Assembly (NCBI GenBank): GCA_002862095.1
Contig: PHSQ01000005.1
Span: 152,501 to 216,500, forward strand
Reading direction: 5' to 3'
Length of the DNA: 64,000 nucleotides
Source: Methylocystis sp. KS32
Lineage (GTDB): Bacteria > Pseudomonadota > Alphaproteobacteria > Rhizobiales > Beijerinckiaceae
Below, in pieces: positions 36,168-45,123 of the stretch. The notes beneath the pieces are model-generated. The model had not been told where the DNA came from. It saw only the letters and a program-made list of their open reading frames with translations, and did not search any database. Positions within the stretch are counted from its first letter, which is position 1. Every line of letters begins with the position of its first letter. Position numbers and translations under genes: made by a program.

Positions 36168-36431
36168 ATGGTCGATACCCCTAAATTGAAAAAATGGCTG
36201 GATCGCGCCAACTTGATCGCGCAACAGAACAAGTTCGATTGCGCGGCCGCGCTCGATCTGGCGCGCGAGATCAGAATCGAACGCATTTATGGCGTATCCT
36301 GGCAGGCCACCCAGACCTACATCGTGATCGACAAGGTAAGCCGTCGCGGCCTGGATGATCCGCAGAAGGCGCTCTCGGCTTTCGACGCGATGCGCAAGGC
36401 GCTGGCCGATCGAATCGACGGCGAGAGCTGA
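36168..36431 (+). CDS. Small conserved-looking hypothetical protein
   Basis: An 87-residue soluble protein beginning MVDTPKLKKWLDRANLIAQQ. It has mixed helical and charged composition, one Cys, no signal peptide and no membrane segment. The central part (ERIYGVSWQATQTYIVIDKV) looks like two short strands. No family recognised. It sits between chrA and rpsA, with 143 bp upstream. Coding is supported by its composition and length, not by a strong ribosome binding site. Confidence 0.6.
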   Translation: MVDTPKLKKWLDRANLIAQQNKFDCAAALDLAREIRIERIYGVSWQATQTYIVIDKVSRRGLDDPQKALSAFDAMRKALADRIDGES

Positions 36432-36868
36432 ATTTTCTCGTCTCGGTCGCCGCGCCCGTAATTGCGCATCGTCGCGCTCGTAATGACGGGATTGTTTCCC
36501 GGACCCCGTCCGGCTGCGCCGGTCCACCTTCTCCGTTAAAGGGGAGGGGAATGGCCCGGCGCGCGGCATTGTCGATGATGAGGGTTCGCGGCGGGGTTTT
36601 CCGGGCGTCCTGGACGGGGAGCGCGCGCTTGCGTCACGCGCGAGGGGCTGATATGAGCCTCTGGTCCCACACGGCTTTTTTCGCCGCTGCGGGGTTTAAC
36701 CACGACTTTCGACCTTCGGGCCGCGCCGGCCAGTTCGTTTGAACTTTCGTTTTCGTGTTGCGTTTCCGCCTTGGGCCGCGCGCCGAAAACGTCCGAAACG
36801 CCGAAAGCTCCCATTAACGCCAACCCCAGCCGGCGCCCGCTCCGAACAGGAGCTCTCCAGGAGAAACA

Positions 36869-38617
36869 ATGGCTTCCGCAACCACTCAGCGCGCCCCGAC
36901 GCGCGACGACTTCGCCGCTTTGCTCGACGAAAGCTATGGCGGCTCCGACGCTTTGGAAGGCTCCGTCATCAAGGGCCGCGTCGTCGCAATCGAAAAGGAC
37001 GTCGCCGTCATCGACATCGGCCTCAAGACCGAGGGTCGCGTCCCCTTGAAGGAATTCACCGGCTTTGGCCGCGATCCAGCCCCCCAGGTCGGCGAAGAGG
37101 TCGAGGTCTATCTCGAGCGCATCGAAAACGCGCTCGGCGAAGCCGTCATCTCGCGCGAGAAGGCGCGCCGCGAGGAGAGCTGGATCAAGCTCGAAAAGGC
37201 GTTTGAGAACAACGAGAAGGTTGAAGGCGTCATCTTCAATCAGGTCAAGGGCGGCTTCACCGTCGATCTCGACAGCGCCGTGGCCTTCCTGCCGCGCTCG
37301 CAGGTCGACATCCGTCCGATTCGCGACGCAGCGCCGCTGATGAACATGCCGCAGCCGTTCCACATTCTGAAGATGGACCGCCGCCGCGGCAATATCGTGG
37401 TGTCGCGCCGCACCGTGCTCGAGGAGAGCCGCGCCGAGCAGCGCCACGAGATCGTCGCCAACCTCGAAGAGGGGCAGGTGATCGAGGGCGTGGTCAAGAA
37501 CATCACCGATTACGGCGCCTTTGTCGATCTCGGCGGCATCGACGGCCTGCTGCATGTCACCGACATCGCCTGGCGCCGCGTCAACCACCCCTCCGAGGTG
37601 CTGACCATTGGCCAGACCGTGCGCGTGAAGATCATCAAGATCAATCACGAGACGCATCGCATCTCGCTTGGCATGAAGCAATTGCTGGAAGACCCCTGGC
37701 AGGGCATCGAGGCGAAATATCCGCTCGGCGCCAGGTTCCACGGCCGCGTCACCAACATCACCGACTACGGCGCCTTCGTGGAGCTGGAGCCGGGCATCGA
37801 GGGCTTGGTTCACGTCTCCGAAATGTCCTGGACCAAGAAAAACGTGCATCCTGGCAAGATCGTCTCGACCAGCCAGGAAGTGGACGTTCAGGTGCTCGAG
37901 GTCGACCCCGTGAAGCGCCGCATCTCGCTCGGCCTCAAGCAATGCCTGCAGAACCCCTGGGAGGCTTTCGCCGAGCGGCATCCGGCAGGTTCGATCGTCG
38001 AGGGCGAGGTCAAGAACAAGACGGAATTCGGTCTGTTCGTCGGCCTCGACGGCGATGTGGACGGCATGGTCCATCTCTCCGATCTCGACTGGAACCGTCC
38101 GGGCGAGCAGGTGATCGAGGAATTCAAGAAGGGCGACGTGATCAAGGCTCAGGTTCTCGACGTCGACGTCGAGAAGGAGCGCATCTCGCTCGGTGTCAAG
38201 CAGCTCGCGGGCGATCCTTTCGCCACCGCGAGCGGCGAGGAGGGCGGGGCGGTCGAGATCAAGAAGGGCGCCGTCGTCACCTCCGAAGTGATCGAGGTGA
38301 AGGAAGCGGGCATCGACGTGAAAATCCTCGGCACCGACCTCACCACCTTCGTCAAGCGCGCCGAACTCGCGCGCGACCGCGCCGACCAGCGCCCCGAGCG
38401 TTTCGCGGTGGGCGAAAAGGTCGACGTCCGCGTCACCTTGTTCGACCGCAAGGCGCGCAAGATCGCCGTCTCGATCAAGGCGCTGGAAATGGCCGAGGAA
38501 AAGGAAGCCATCGCGCAGTATGGCTCCGCCGACTCCGGCGCGTCGCTGGGAGATATCCTCGGCGCGGCGCTGAAGGCGCGCGAGGGCGAAGCCGCCAAGA
38601 AGAAGGGCGAGGAGTAA
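36869..38617 (+). CDS. rpsA: 30S ribosomal protein S1
   Basis: A 582-residue S1 with six S1/OB-fold repeats; the best examples are GVVKNITDYGAFVDLGGIDG, GRVTNITDYGAFVELEPGIE and GEVKNKTEFGLFVGLDGDVD. It binds mRNA leaders and aids initiation. TCCAGGAG precedes ATG 36869. The C-terminal tail is lysine/glutamate-rich. It is a single-gene unit with a terminator just downstream. A very long antisense frame across it is a codon-bias shadow. Confidence 0.97.
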   Translation: MASATTQRAPTRDDFAALLDESYGGSDALEGSVIKGRVVAIEKDVAVIDIGLKTEGRVPLKEFTGFGRDPAPQVGEEVEVYLERIENALGEAVISREKARREESWIKLEKAFENNEKVEGVIFNQVKGGFTVDLDSAVAFLPRSQVDIRPIRDAAPLMNMPQPFHILKMDRRRGNIVVSRRTVLEESRAEQRHEIVANLEEGQVIEGVVKNITDYGAFVDLGGIDGLLHVTDIAWRRVNHPSEVLTIGQTVRVKIIKINHETHRISLGMKQLLEDPWQGIEAKYPLGARFHGRVTNITDYGAFVELEPGIEGLVHVSEMSWTKKNVHPGKIVSTSQEVDVQVLEVDPVKRRISLGLKQCLQNPWEAFAERHPAGSIVEGEVKNKTEFGLFVGLDGDVDGMVHLSDLDWNRPGEQVIEEFKKGDVIKAQVLDVDVEKERISLGVKQLAGDPFATASGEEGGAVEIKKGAVVTSEVIEVKEAGIDVKILGTDLTTFVKRAELARDRADQRPERFAVGEKVDVRVTLFDRKARKIAVSIKALEMAEEKEAIAQYGSADSGASLGDILGAALKAREGEAAKKKGEE

Positions 38618-38670
38618 TCGCTCCAACGCCTGGAAAGGGAGCGTTTCCTTGGGGAAGCGCTCCGCGATTT

Positions 38671-38703
38671 GGCCCGCGCGGCGACCCCGCGCGGGCCTTT
38701 TGC
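38671..38703 (+). terminator. Rho-independent terminator of rpsA
   Basis: GGCCCGCGCGG (38671-38681) pairs perfectly with CCGCGCGGGCC, loop CGAC, followed by TTTTG. It lies 54 bp after the rpsA stop. Confidence 0.8.
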
Positions 38704-38830
38704 TTGAATAAACCCTTTGTTCACCATGTGCTTAATTGGTTTCTCGCCGGTAACTTTAATTTTGAAAATGCCCGGCAATATCGCGCTTGGTTAAGGCCCG
38801 CTGACGAGGGCGGAGAGTCTGGAGTTCGTC

Positions 38831-39721
38831 ATGAGCGTGACCGGTTTCGATCAGCAATATATCCTCAAGCCCGGCGCGCGGCCGCTATACGCCCGTCCGC
38901 TTGGAAATCTCGCCGCGGCGATGATCGGCGTCGCCGCGCTGGTCTTTCTGGGCGCCTCGCTCGTCCTCACTGGCGATCGTCCGCCCGCCGAGGCCCAAAA
39001 CGACAGCGAGGCCCTGCAGGCGTTGGCCGCGACCGCGGCCACGCCGGCGGAAGGGGCGAGTCCCGTGAAGCAATACGCGGCCTTCGATCTATCCGCGCCG
39101 GAATTCGCCAAGGAAAAGAGGAGCTTCTCCTCGCGCCAGCTCGACGGCGGCCAGCGCGAGGACAGCCTCGCGCTGGGGCAATTCGCCGCCGGCGAACCCT
39201 ATATGCGCCTTGATATTCGCCAGTCGGGCGGCGAAAAGCGCGGCCTCCCCGACTTCTTTCTCGATTTGACCCGCCACGCCGCGCAGGCGGGCCTGTCGGT
39301 GGCGAAAATCGGCCAGCCGACCGCGCTTCCGACGCGCTTTGGCGCCTTTGAGGTCGCCGACATCAGGCTATCGCAGACGGCGAGCGAGGGCGCGCCGACC
39401 GAGCGCGCCTGTCTCGCCATGAGGCTTGCCGGCGCCAAACAGCCGGTGGAGATCGCTGGCCTCGCCTGCGGCGCTCCGGCCCGGCCGCTCGACCGCCGCG
39501 CGCTGGGCTGCATCCTGGATCGGCTCGACTATACGCCGAACGGCGACAACAAAACGCTGGACGGTTTCTTTCTCGCCGCCGAGCAGGAGCGCGGCAAGGG
39601 CTGCGGCGGAACGGCGCTGTCCCCCAACGCCGCGAAATCGAGCTGGCTCGACGCCCATTCGACCATGCCCGCGCTGAAAAGCGAAGCGTCGCCGCCCAAA
39701 CACACCAGGAAAGCGCGCTAA
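38831..39721 (+). CDS. Single-pass membrane protein, unknown function
   Basis: A 296-residue protein. A cytoplasmic N-terminus of about 25 residues is followed by one transmembrane helix (about 28-48, AAAMIGVAALVFLGASLVLT), an alanine-rich linker and a globular periplasmic domain (about 80-270). That domain contains ERACLAMRLAG, GLACGAP and ALGCILDRLDYTPNGDNKTL, with four cysteines that could pair. No family recognised. It is preceded by a 200-bp gap after the rpsA terminator and followed by another secreted protein. Confidence 0.7.
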   Translation: MSVTGFDQQYILKPGARPLYARPLGNLAAAMIGVAALVFLGASLVLTGDRPPAEAQNDSEALQALAATAATPAEGASPVKQYAAFDLSAPEFAKEKRSFSSRQLDGGQREDSLALGQFAAGEPYMRLDIRQSGGEKRGLPDFFLDLTRHAAQAGLSVAKIGQPTALPTRFGAFEVADIRLSQTASEGAPTERACLAMRLAGAKQPVEIAGLACGAPARPLDRRALGCILDRLDYTPNGDNKTLDGFFLAAEQERGKGCGGTALSPNAAKSSWLDAHSTMPALKSEASPPKHTRKAR

Positions 39722-39828
39722 AACTCTCGCCGAAAGCATTAACGATCGCCGCGCCGCGCCCCTCGCTTTCGCGCGGCGATCCGCTATTATCTCCATCGGA
39801 TATCGCAACTCGAAGGGAGCGGCGGCAA

Positions 39829-40176
39829 ATGCGTAAAGTTTCAATCACCCCGGCGGCATTGGGATGTCTCCTGGCCGTCTCGCTTCTCGCGGCGCCGGCG
39901 CTGGCGAAAACGCACCATTATCGCCATCATAACCCTGCCGAGGCGACCGTGGCCGAGGGCCGGCGTCCCCTCGTGGTCGAACGCCGCAGCTTCCTCGATC
40001 CCGGACCCGTGGTCCCGGTCGGAACCTATACGCGCTACGTCTCCGTCCCGGCCTATCAATGGGGCGATCCGGTCTCGACCTACCATCGCAGCTGGTTCAT
40101 GGACGAGAATCTGCACCAAGCCTTCGACCCGCAACCGCAATCGCCGCTGGTCCTGCCGCTGCAATTCTGGCCATAA
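39829..40176 (+). CDS. Small secreted protein, unknown function
   Basis: A 115-residue protein with a signal peptide (about 1-26, ending AAPALA). The mature part begins KTHHYRHHNPAEA, is rich in His, Tyr, Pro and Arg, and ends in PLVLPLQFWP. It has no cysteines. The His pairs could bind metal weakly. GAAGGGAG precedes the ATG. No family recognised; small Rhizobiales-type secreted proteins of this look are common and uncharacterised. Confidence 0.65.
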   Translation: MRKVSITPAALGCLLAVSLLAAPALAKTHHYRHHNPAEATVAEGRRPLVVERRSFLDPGPVVPVGTYTRYVSVPAYQWGDPVSTYHRSWFMDENLHQAFDPQPQSPLVLPLQFWP

Positions 40177-40549
40177 GGCAAGCGAGCGCTCTTGCTTTCG
40201 CCGTCGGGTTCGCACTTGCAAGAACAACGTGACGAGGCATTCGTTAAGTCGTGTCGCCTCCCCCCATTGACAGCGGCGGGGCGCTTCTGTAACTCCCTCA
40301 AATCCCGGACCGGGGCTTCCCCGGTCCGACCCGCACCCGTGGCGGCTCCCTTCAAACTTAGGCGAGCGGCCTGTCGGCCGAACCAGAGGTTCGGCAGAGG
40401 AGGGCGCGTTTCCAGCCTTGCGAATTTCGCGAGCGGCCAGAGAAACGCGGTTGGACGGCGTTGGGCTTTCTCCTCGTGCGAGAGAGCGCGCGCGCGTTTT
40501 GTCGCCTCTCTGCCTTTGCGTCGACCAGGGAATCGTTGAGAGGACACGC
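40177..40549 (+). promoter_or_regulatory. rpsD upstream region with strong hairpins
   Basis: A 373-bp gap. It holds a perfect 10-bp stem CGGACCGGGG/CCCCGGTCCG (40306-40328, loop CTT) and a second hairpin GCCGAACCAGAGGTTCGGC near 40376-40396. A 115-residue open frame on the + strand over it (40192-40539) has no family features. The stems could terminate the upstream gene or form an S4-binding leader; neither is proven. Confidence 0.4.
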
Positions 40550-41167
40550 ATGACAAAGCGCTCGGAAGCCAAGTACAAACTCGACCGCCGCATGGGCCAG
40601 AACATCTGGGGCCGCCCCAAGAGTCCCGTGAACCGCCGCGAATATGGCCCCGGCCAGCATGGCCAGCGCCGCAAGGGCAAGCCGTCCGACTTCGGCACCC
40701 AGCTCAAGGCCAAGCAGAAGCTCAAGGGCTATTACGGCAATATTTCCGAGAAGCAGTTCCGCAAATATTACGCCGAGGCCATCCGCCTCAAAGGCGACTC
40801 CTCGGACAATCTGATCGGCCTGCTCGAGCGCCGTCTCGACGCCGTGGTCTATCGCGCCAAATTCGTGCCGACCGTGTTCGCCGCGCGCCAGTTCGTCAAT
40901 CACGGCCACGTCAAGGTCAATGGGCGCCGCGTGAACATCCCGTCCTATCTCGTCAAGCCCGGCGATGTCGTCGAGGTCAAGGAAAGCTCGAAGCAGGCCG
41001 TGACCGTGCTCGAGGCGGTCGGCCTCGCCGAGCGCGACGTGCCGGAATATTACGAGGTCGACCACGGCAAGATGACCGCTAAGCTGACCCGCGTGCCCCA
41101 TGCGACCGAGGTGCCTTACCCGGTTCACATGGAGCCCAATCTGGTGATCGAATATTATTCGCGCTGA
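40550..41167 (+). CDS. rpsD: 30S ribosomal protein S4
   Basis: A 205-residue uS4. It has [20 protein letters not shown] at the start, an S4 RNA-binding domain in the middle ([38 protein letters not shown]), and the C-terminus [16 protein letters not shown]. The start at 40550 follows GAGAGGACACGC; the frame is open to 40418 but homologues begin here. S4 nucleates 30S assembly. In this order rpsD stands alone rather than in the alpha operon. Confidence 0.96.
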   Translation: MTKRSEAKYKLDRRMGQNIWGRPKSPVNRREYGPGQHGQRRKGKPSDFGTQLKAKQKLKGYYGNISEKQFRKYYAEAIRLKGDSSDNLIGLLERRLDAVVYRAKFVPTVFAARQFVNHGHVKVNGRRVNIPSYLVKPGDVVEVKESSKQAVTVLEAVGLAERDVPEYYEVDHGKMTAKLTRVPHATEVPYPVHMEPNLVIEYYSR

Positions 41168-41180
41168 CCCTAAGAATTTT

Positions 41181-41215
41181 TGGCGGGGCCAGCCTCTCGG
41201 CCCCGCTTTTTTTTT
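41181..41215 (+). terminator. Rho-independent terminator of rpsD
   Basis: GCGGGGCC (41183-41190) pairs with GGCCCCGC (41199-41206) and is followed by nine T residues. It lies 16 bp after the rpsD stop. Confidence 0.92.
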
Positions 41216-41281
41216 GCGAATCCGATTGCCTCGTTGCGCCGGGCGGTTATGGTCGGGCGCGCCTCCAATGACGGAACGACC

Positions 41282-41956
41282 ATGACGAAGACCAAATTCT
41301 CGATCTCCCGCCGCGCTCTGCTCGCATCCACCCTTCCCGCCGCTTCCCTTTTCGCCTTTCCCGCCCTGGCGCAGAAGGCCAGCGAGAAAATCCCGATGGT
41401 GGAGCTGATGGCTCCCAACGCTCTGCCCGACATCGTGCAGGGCAAGGCCGACGCGCCGGTGACCATCGTGGAATACGCCTCCATGACCTGCGGCCATTGC
41501 GCCGCCTTCCATCGCGAGGTCTATCCCACCCTGAAAAAGGACTTCATCGAAACCGGCAAGGTGAAATTCATCCTGCGGGAGTTTCCGCTCGATCCCATCG
41601 CCACCGCCGCCTTCATGCTGGCCCGTTCGCTCGGCGAGGACAAGCGCGACGCGGCGGTCGATCTTTTGTTCGCGCAGCAGAAGAACTGGGCTTTCACCGA
41701 AACGCCGGTAGAGGGTCTCGCGAGCGTGGTGAAGCAGGCCGGCATCGGCCAGGCCCAGTTCGAGGCGACGCTGAAGGACACCAAGCTGCAACATGACATC
41801 GTGGCGGTGCGCGACCGCGCCGCCGAGAAATTCGGCGTCAACGCGACTCCGACCTTCTTCGTCGATGGCGTCAAATACGCCGGCGAAATGAAGCTCTCGG
41901 AACTCGACAAGATCATCGGCGACGCCGCCAAGGCCCCGACCGAAGCGGGCAAATAG
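41282..41956 (+). CDS. DsbA-family thiol:disulfide oxidoreductase
   Basis: A 224-residue periplasmic thioredoxin-fold protein. The signal has a twin-arginine-like SRRALLAS and ends in PALAQ (about residue 31). The active site is C70-G-H-C73 in SMTCGHCAAFH, and the cis-proline loop is NATPTFFVDG. The helical insert and the length fit the DsbA/Com1-like group common in Alphaproteobacteria. It oxidises or isomerises secreted protein disulfides. It converges with recR. Confidence 0.92.
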   Translation: MTKTKFSISRRALLASTLPAASLFAFPALAQKASEKIPMVELMAPNALPDIVQGKADAPVTIVEYASMTCGHCAAFHREVYPTLKKDFIETGKVKFILREFPLDPIATAAFMLARSLGEDKRDAAVDLLFAQQKNWAFTETPVEGLASVVKQAGIGQAQFEATLKDTKLQHDIVAVRDRAAEKFGVNATPTFFVDGVKYAGEMKLSELDKIIGDAAKAPTEAGK

Positions 41957-42058
41957 CAAAGGCTTGGCGCGGGGGAAGGGGCCTGGCGCGGCTCTTTGAG
42001 TGGCTTCGCCTTCGGCTCGCAATGACGGAAAGAGCCGAGGCGCCCCGCCGTCATGGCG

Positions 42059-42664
42059 TCAGAAAACCGTGCGCCGCTCCAGCGCCGCGGCAAGTGTGCC
42101 CTCGTCGAGAAAATCGAGTTCGCCGCCAACCGGCACGCCATGCGCCAACCGCGTCGTCTTCACTGCGAAAGGCGCGATCAGATCGGCGATGTAATGGGCC
42201 GTGGTCTGGCCGTCCACGGTGGCGTTGACGGCGATGACGACCTCACGCAGCTTTCCCGCGCGCAATCGCTCGACCAGTCCGGCGAGGTTGAGATCGTCCG
42301 GCCCCACGCCGTCGAGCGGCGAGAGCACGCCGCCGAGCACATGGTAGCGCGCCCGCAGCAGGGCCGCCCGCTCCAGCGCCCACAGGTCCGATACGGTTTC
42401 GACGACGACCAGCAGGCTGTCGTCGCGTCGGCTGTCGCGGCAGATCGCGCAGGGATCGCTGGTGTCGATATTGCCGCAGGTCGCGCATGTGACGATCCGC
42501 TCATGCGCGACGCGCAGGGCCTCGCCGAGCGGGCCGAGCAGTTCGTCGCGCTTCTTGATGAGATGCAACGCCGCGCGGCGCGCCGAACGCGGCCCAAGAC
42601 CGGGAAGACGCGAAAGCATCTGCACCAGCCGCTCGATTTCCGGTCCCGCGATCCGCGCCGCCAT
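42059..42664 (-). CDS. recR: Recombination mediator protein RecR
   Basis: A 201-residue RecR. It has an N-terminal helix-hairpin-helix ([16 protein letters not shown]), a zinc finger with Cys60, Cys63, Cys72 and Cys75 ([16 protein letters not shown]), and a Toprim domain ([35 protein letters not shown]). It works with RecF and RecO to load RecA at gaps. Last gene of dnaX-ybaB-recR, 4 bp after ybaB. Confidence 0.96.
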   Translation of the reverse strand: MAARIAGPEIERLVQMLSRLPGLGPRSARRAALHLIKKRDELLGPLGEALRVAHERIVTCATCGNIDTSDPCAICRDSRRDDSLLVVVETVSDLWALERAALLRARYHVLGGVLSPLDGVGPDDLNLAGLVERLRAGKLREVVIAVNATVDGQTTAHYIADLIAPFAVKTTRLAHGVPVGGELDFLDEGTLAAALERRTVF

Positions 42665-42668
42665 GACG

Positions 42669-42989
42669 TCAGAAGGGCAGTTTCAGGCCCGGCGGCAGTT
42701 GCAGCCCGCCGGTGATGGATTTCATTTTCTCGCTCATCGCCTCGTCTGCCCTGGCGCGCGCCTGGGCTTGGGCGGAGACGATCAAATCCTCCAAAATCTC
42801 TTTCTCCTCGGGCTTCAGCAGGCTGGGGTCGATCTCGATCTTCTTCAGCTGGCCCTTGGCGGTGAGCGTGACCTTCACGACGCCCGCGCCGGACTCGCCC
42901 TCGACCAGCGTGGATTCGAGTTCGGCTTGCGCTTCCGCCATTCTTGTCTGAAGCGCCTGCGCCTGTTTCATCATGCCCATGATATCCAT
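42669..42989 (-). CDS. YbaB/EbfC nucleoid-associated protein
   Basis: A 106-residue protein of the YbaB/EbfC family: [20 protein letters not shown], then [20 protein letters not shown] and a C-terminal helix. It binds DNA as a dimer and is linked to recombination repair. AAGGAGAG precedes ATG 42989. It sits between dnaX and recR with gaps of 11 and 4 bp, so one operon. Confidence 0.94.
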   Translation of the reverse strand: MDIMGMMKQAQALQTRMAEAQAELESTLVEGESGAGVVKVTLTAKGQLKKIEIDPSLLKPEEKEILEDLIVSAQAQARARADEAMSEKMKSITGGLQLPPGLKLPF

Positions 42990-43000
42990 AAGTCTCTCCT

Positions 43001-44815
43001 TCAATAATCGTCGTCGTCGAAGACGTCGTCATAGCCGATTTCGGCGGTGGCCCGCGTCGCGGCCTCGCTCGCGTTGGTGTCCCTGGCGCGCACCGCGACG
43101 ATCCGCGCCCCGGGGAAATGCGTCAGCACGCTGGCGATGACGGGATCGGCCTCGAGCCCACCGCGTCGCTCGCGCTCCTTCGCCTCGCGCTGCTCGTCGA
43201 GCGTGGGCAGGCCGCCGGATTTTACGACCGACACCATCCATCTTTCGCCGGTCCATGATTGCAGTCTTTGCATCAACGTCTGCGCGAGCTGTGCGTTGCC
43301 TCCGGCCACGGGCTCGAATTCCAGCCGGCCCGGTTCGAAACGCACCAGCCGCACCTGCTTTTCCAATGCGATTTTCAGCGCGATGTCGCGCTTTTCCATG
43401 CAGAGCGCGACCAGCGCCTCGAAATTGTCGAGGACGACGCCCGTGGGCGCGGGCGGGGTTGGCCGGGCGATCGGCGCGGGCTCGGCGGATCGCGCCGCCC
43501 GCAGGGCGGCGACGGCGCGCGGCGGTGCGGCGGGCGCCGCCGGCCGCCCGACTGGCGGAGCCGCGCTCGCGGGGGGCTGTCCCGCGCCGAAGCCGAGGCG
43601 GCGCAGCGCCTCGTCGGGGGTCGGCAGTTCCGCGGCGTGGGCCAGGCGCACCAGCACCATGTCGGCGGCGGCCAGGGGCGTTTGCGTCGCGCGCAATTCC
43701 TCGACGCCCCTGGCGAGTATCTGCCAGGCGCGGGAGAGCGCCGGGATTGAGAGACGCTCGGCGGCGGCCTGGCCGCGCCGGGCTTCCTCAGGCGTCAGCG
43801 CAGCCGAGCCTGCGGTGTCCGGCGCGACCTTGATCCGCGTCGCGAGATGGGTGAATTCCGCCAGCTCCCGCACTGCTTGAGCGGGATCGGCGCCGCCATT
43901 GTATTGGTCTTCGAGGAGTCGTAGCGCCGTGGCGATGTCGCCGGCCATGACGGCGTCGAACAGGTCGAGCGTCCGGCCTTTGTCGGCGACGCCCAGCATG
44001 GCGCGCAATGCCTCCGCCTGAATCGTCGCGCCGCCGTGGGCGATGGCCTGATCGAGCAGCGACAGCGCGTCGCGCACGGAGCCTTCGGCGGCCCGGGCGA
44101 TCATCGTCAACGCCTCGGCCTCGATGGTCACGCCTTCGAGATCGCAAATCTTGCGCAGATGTTCGCTCAACATGCCGGCGTCGATGCGGCGCAGGTCGAA
44201 ACGCTGGCAGCGCGAACGCACCGTGACCGGAACCTTGTCGATTTCGGTGGTGGCGAAGATGAATTTGACGTGTTCCGGCGGCTCTTCCAGCGTTTTCAGC
44301 AGGCCGTTGAAGGCCGCCTTGGAGAGCATGTGCACTTCGTCGATGATATAGACCTTGGCGCGCGCCATCACCGGGCGGTAGCGCGCGTTGTCGATGATTT
44401 CTCGCACGTCGTCGATGCCGGTGTGCGAAGCGGCGTCCATCTCCAGCACGTCCACATGCCGCGATTCGATGATCGCTTGGCAATGAACCCCGAGTTCGTC
44501 CATGTGGATGGTGGGGCGGGTCACGGCGGGACGGCCGTCTTTCTCCGGCAGTTCGTAATTGAAGGCGCGGGCGAGGATGCGGGCGGTGGTGGTCTTGCCG
44601 ACGCCGCGGACGCCGGTCAGCAGATAGGCCTGATGGATGCGGTCGAGATCGAAGGCGTTTTGCAGCGTGCGCACCATCGGCTCCTGACCGATGAGATCGG
44701 CGAAACTGCTGGGGCGGTATTTTCTCGCCAGCACGCGATAGGCGGCCGCCGCGCTGGTGGGCGGAGGCGCGGCGCGCGGGAGGGTTGCTGCCGGGGTATG
44801 GCGCTGTTCGTCCAT
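43001..44815 (-). CDS. dnaX: DNA polymerase III subunits gamma/tau
   Basis: A 604-residue clamp loader. Walker A GVRGVGKT is at 68-75, followed by IIDEVHMLSKAAFNGLLKTL and the SRC motif VTVRSRCQRFDLRR. The usual zinc-finger cysteines are reduced to HMDELGVHCQAI, as in many Alphaproteobacteria. The proline/alanine-rich domain IV and the C-terminal tau region are present. I chose ATG 44815 over the frame's first ATG because the latter adds a non-family stretch. First gene of dnaX-ybaB-recR. Confidence 0.94.
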   Translation of the reverse strand: MDEQRHTPAATLPRAAPPPTSAAAAYRVLARKYRPSSFADLIGQEPMVRTLQNAFDLDRIHQAYLLTGVRGVGKTTTARILARAFNYELPEKDGRPAVTRPTIHMDELGVHCQAIIESRHVDVLEMDAASHTGIDDVREIIDNARYRPVMARAKVYIIDEVHMLSKAAFNGLLKTLEEPPEHVKFIFATTEIDKVPVTVRSRCQRFDLRRIDAGMLSEHLRKICDLEGVTIEAEALTMIARAAEGSVRDALSLLDQAIAHGGATIQAEALRAMLGVADKGRTLDLFDAVMAGDIATALRLLEDQYNGGADPAQAVRELAEFTHLATRIKVAPDTAGSAALTPEEARRGQAAAERLSIPALSRAWQILARGVEELRATQTPLAAADMVLVRLAHAAELPTPDEALRRLGFGAGQPPASAAPPVGRPAAPAAPPRAVAALRAARSAEPAPIARPTPPAPTGVVLDNFEALVALCMEKRDIALKIALEKQVRLVRFEPGRLEFEPVAGGNAQLAQTLMQRLQSWTGERWMVSVVKSGGLPTLDEQREAKERERRGGLEADPVIASVLTHFPGARIVAVRARDTNASEAATRATAEIGYDDVFDDDDY

Positions 44816-44924
44816 CTTGCGCTCGCGGCTCGAGTGTGGTCTCGGCGCCATTGTCGCGCGTGGCGCCAAATCGCGCACCGGACGCCGATATCGCGCACCT
44901 GGCGTCTCGCGCGAGCGCGAAAGG

Positions 44925-45020
44925 TGGGAGGTTGGACGAAGACCCGCCCGTTCTCGTTAGGGCTGCTTCCTTCCGGACCTGACCCGGTTGGCGAGTGGAA
45001 CGTCCACCGCCAACCTCCCG
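44925..45020 (-). ncRNA. ffs: 4.5S signal recognition particle RNA
   Basis: The minus strand holds the conserved SRP apical core GGGTCAGGTCCGGAAGGAAG followed by CAGCCC. The ends pair: GGGAGGTTGG (read on the minus strand near 45019) with CCAACCTCCC (near 44926). Length about 96 nt fits bacterial small SRP RNA. It lies 110 bp upstream of dnaX on the same strand, the standard alphaproteobacterial place. It binds Ffh to target membrane proteins. Confidence 0.95.
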
Positions 45021-45123
45021 CGCTCTATTTGGCAAATGACGGCCGCCATTGCAAGCGCGGCGACGCAATCGAGGGGCGGCCCGGCTTAAGGATTGTTGCT
45101 CCTTGCGATGACGAAGCCGTTCC

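Noticed and set aside
36536-38626. A 696-codon open frame antisense to rpsA
   Set aside because: It mirrors the S1 repeats on the other strand and has the composition expected from GC-rich third positions; rpsA is certain.
40192-40539. A 115-codon frame in the rpsD leader
   Set aside because: No ribosome binding site, low-complexity composition and overlap with hairpins; more likely non-coding.
40358-42022. A 554-codon antisense frame over rpsD and the DsbA-like gene
   Set aside because: It crosses a clear rpsD terminator and two secure sense genes.
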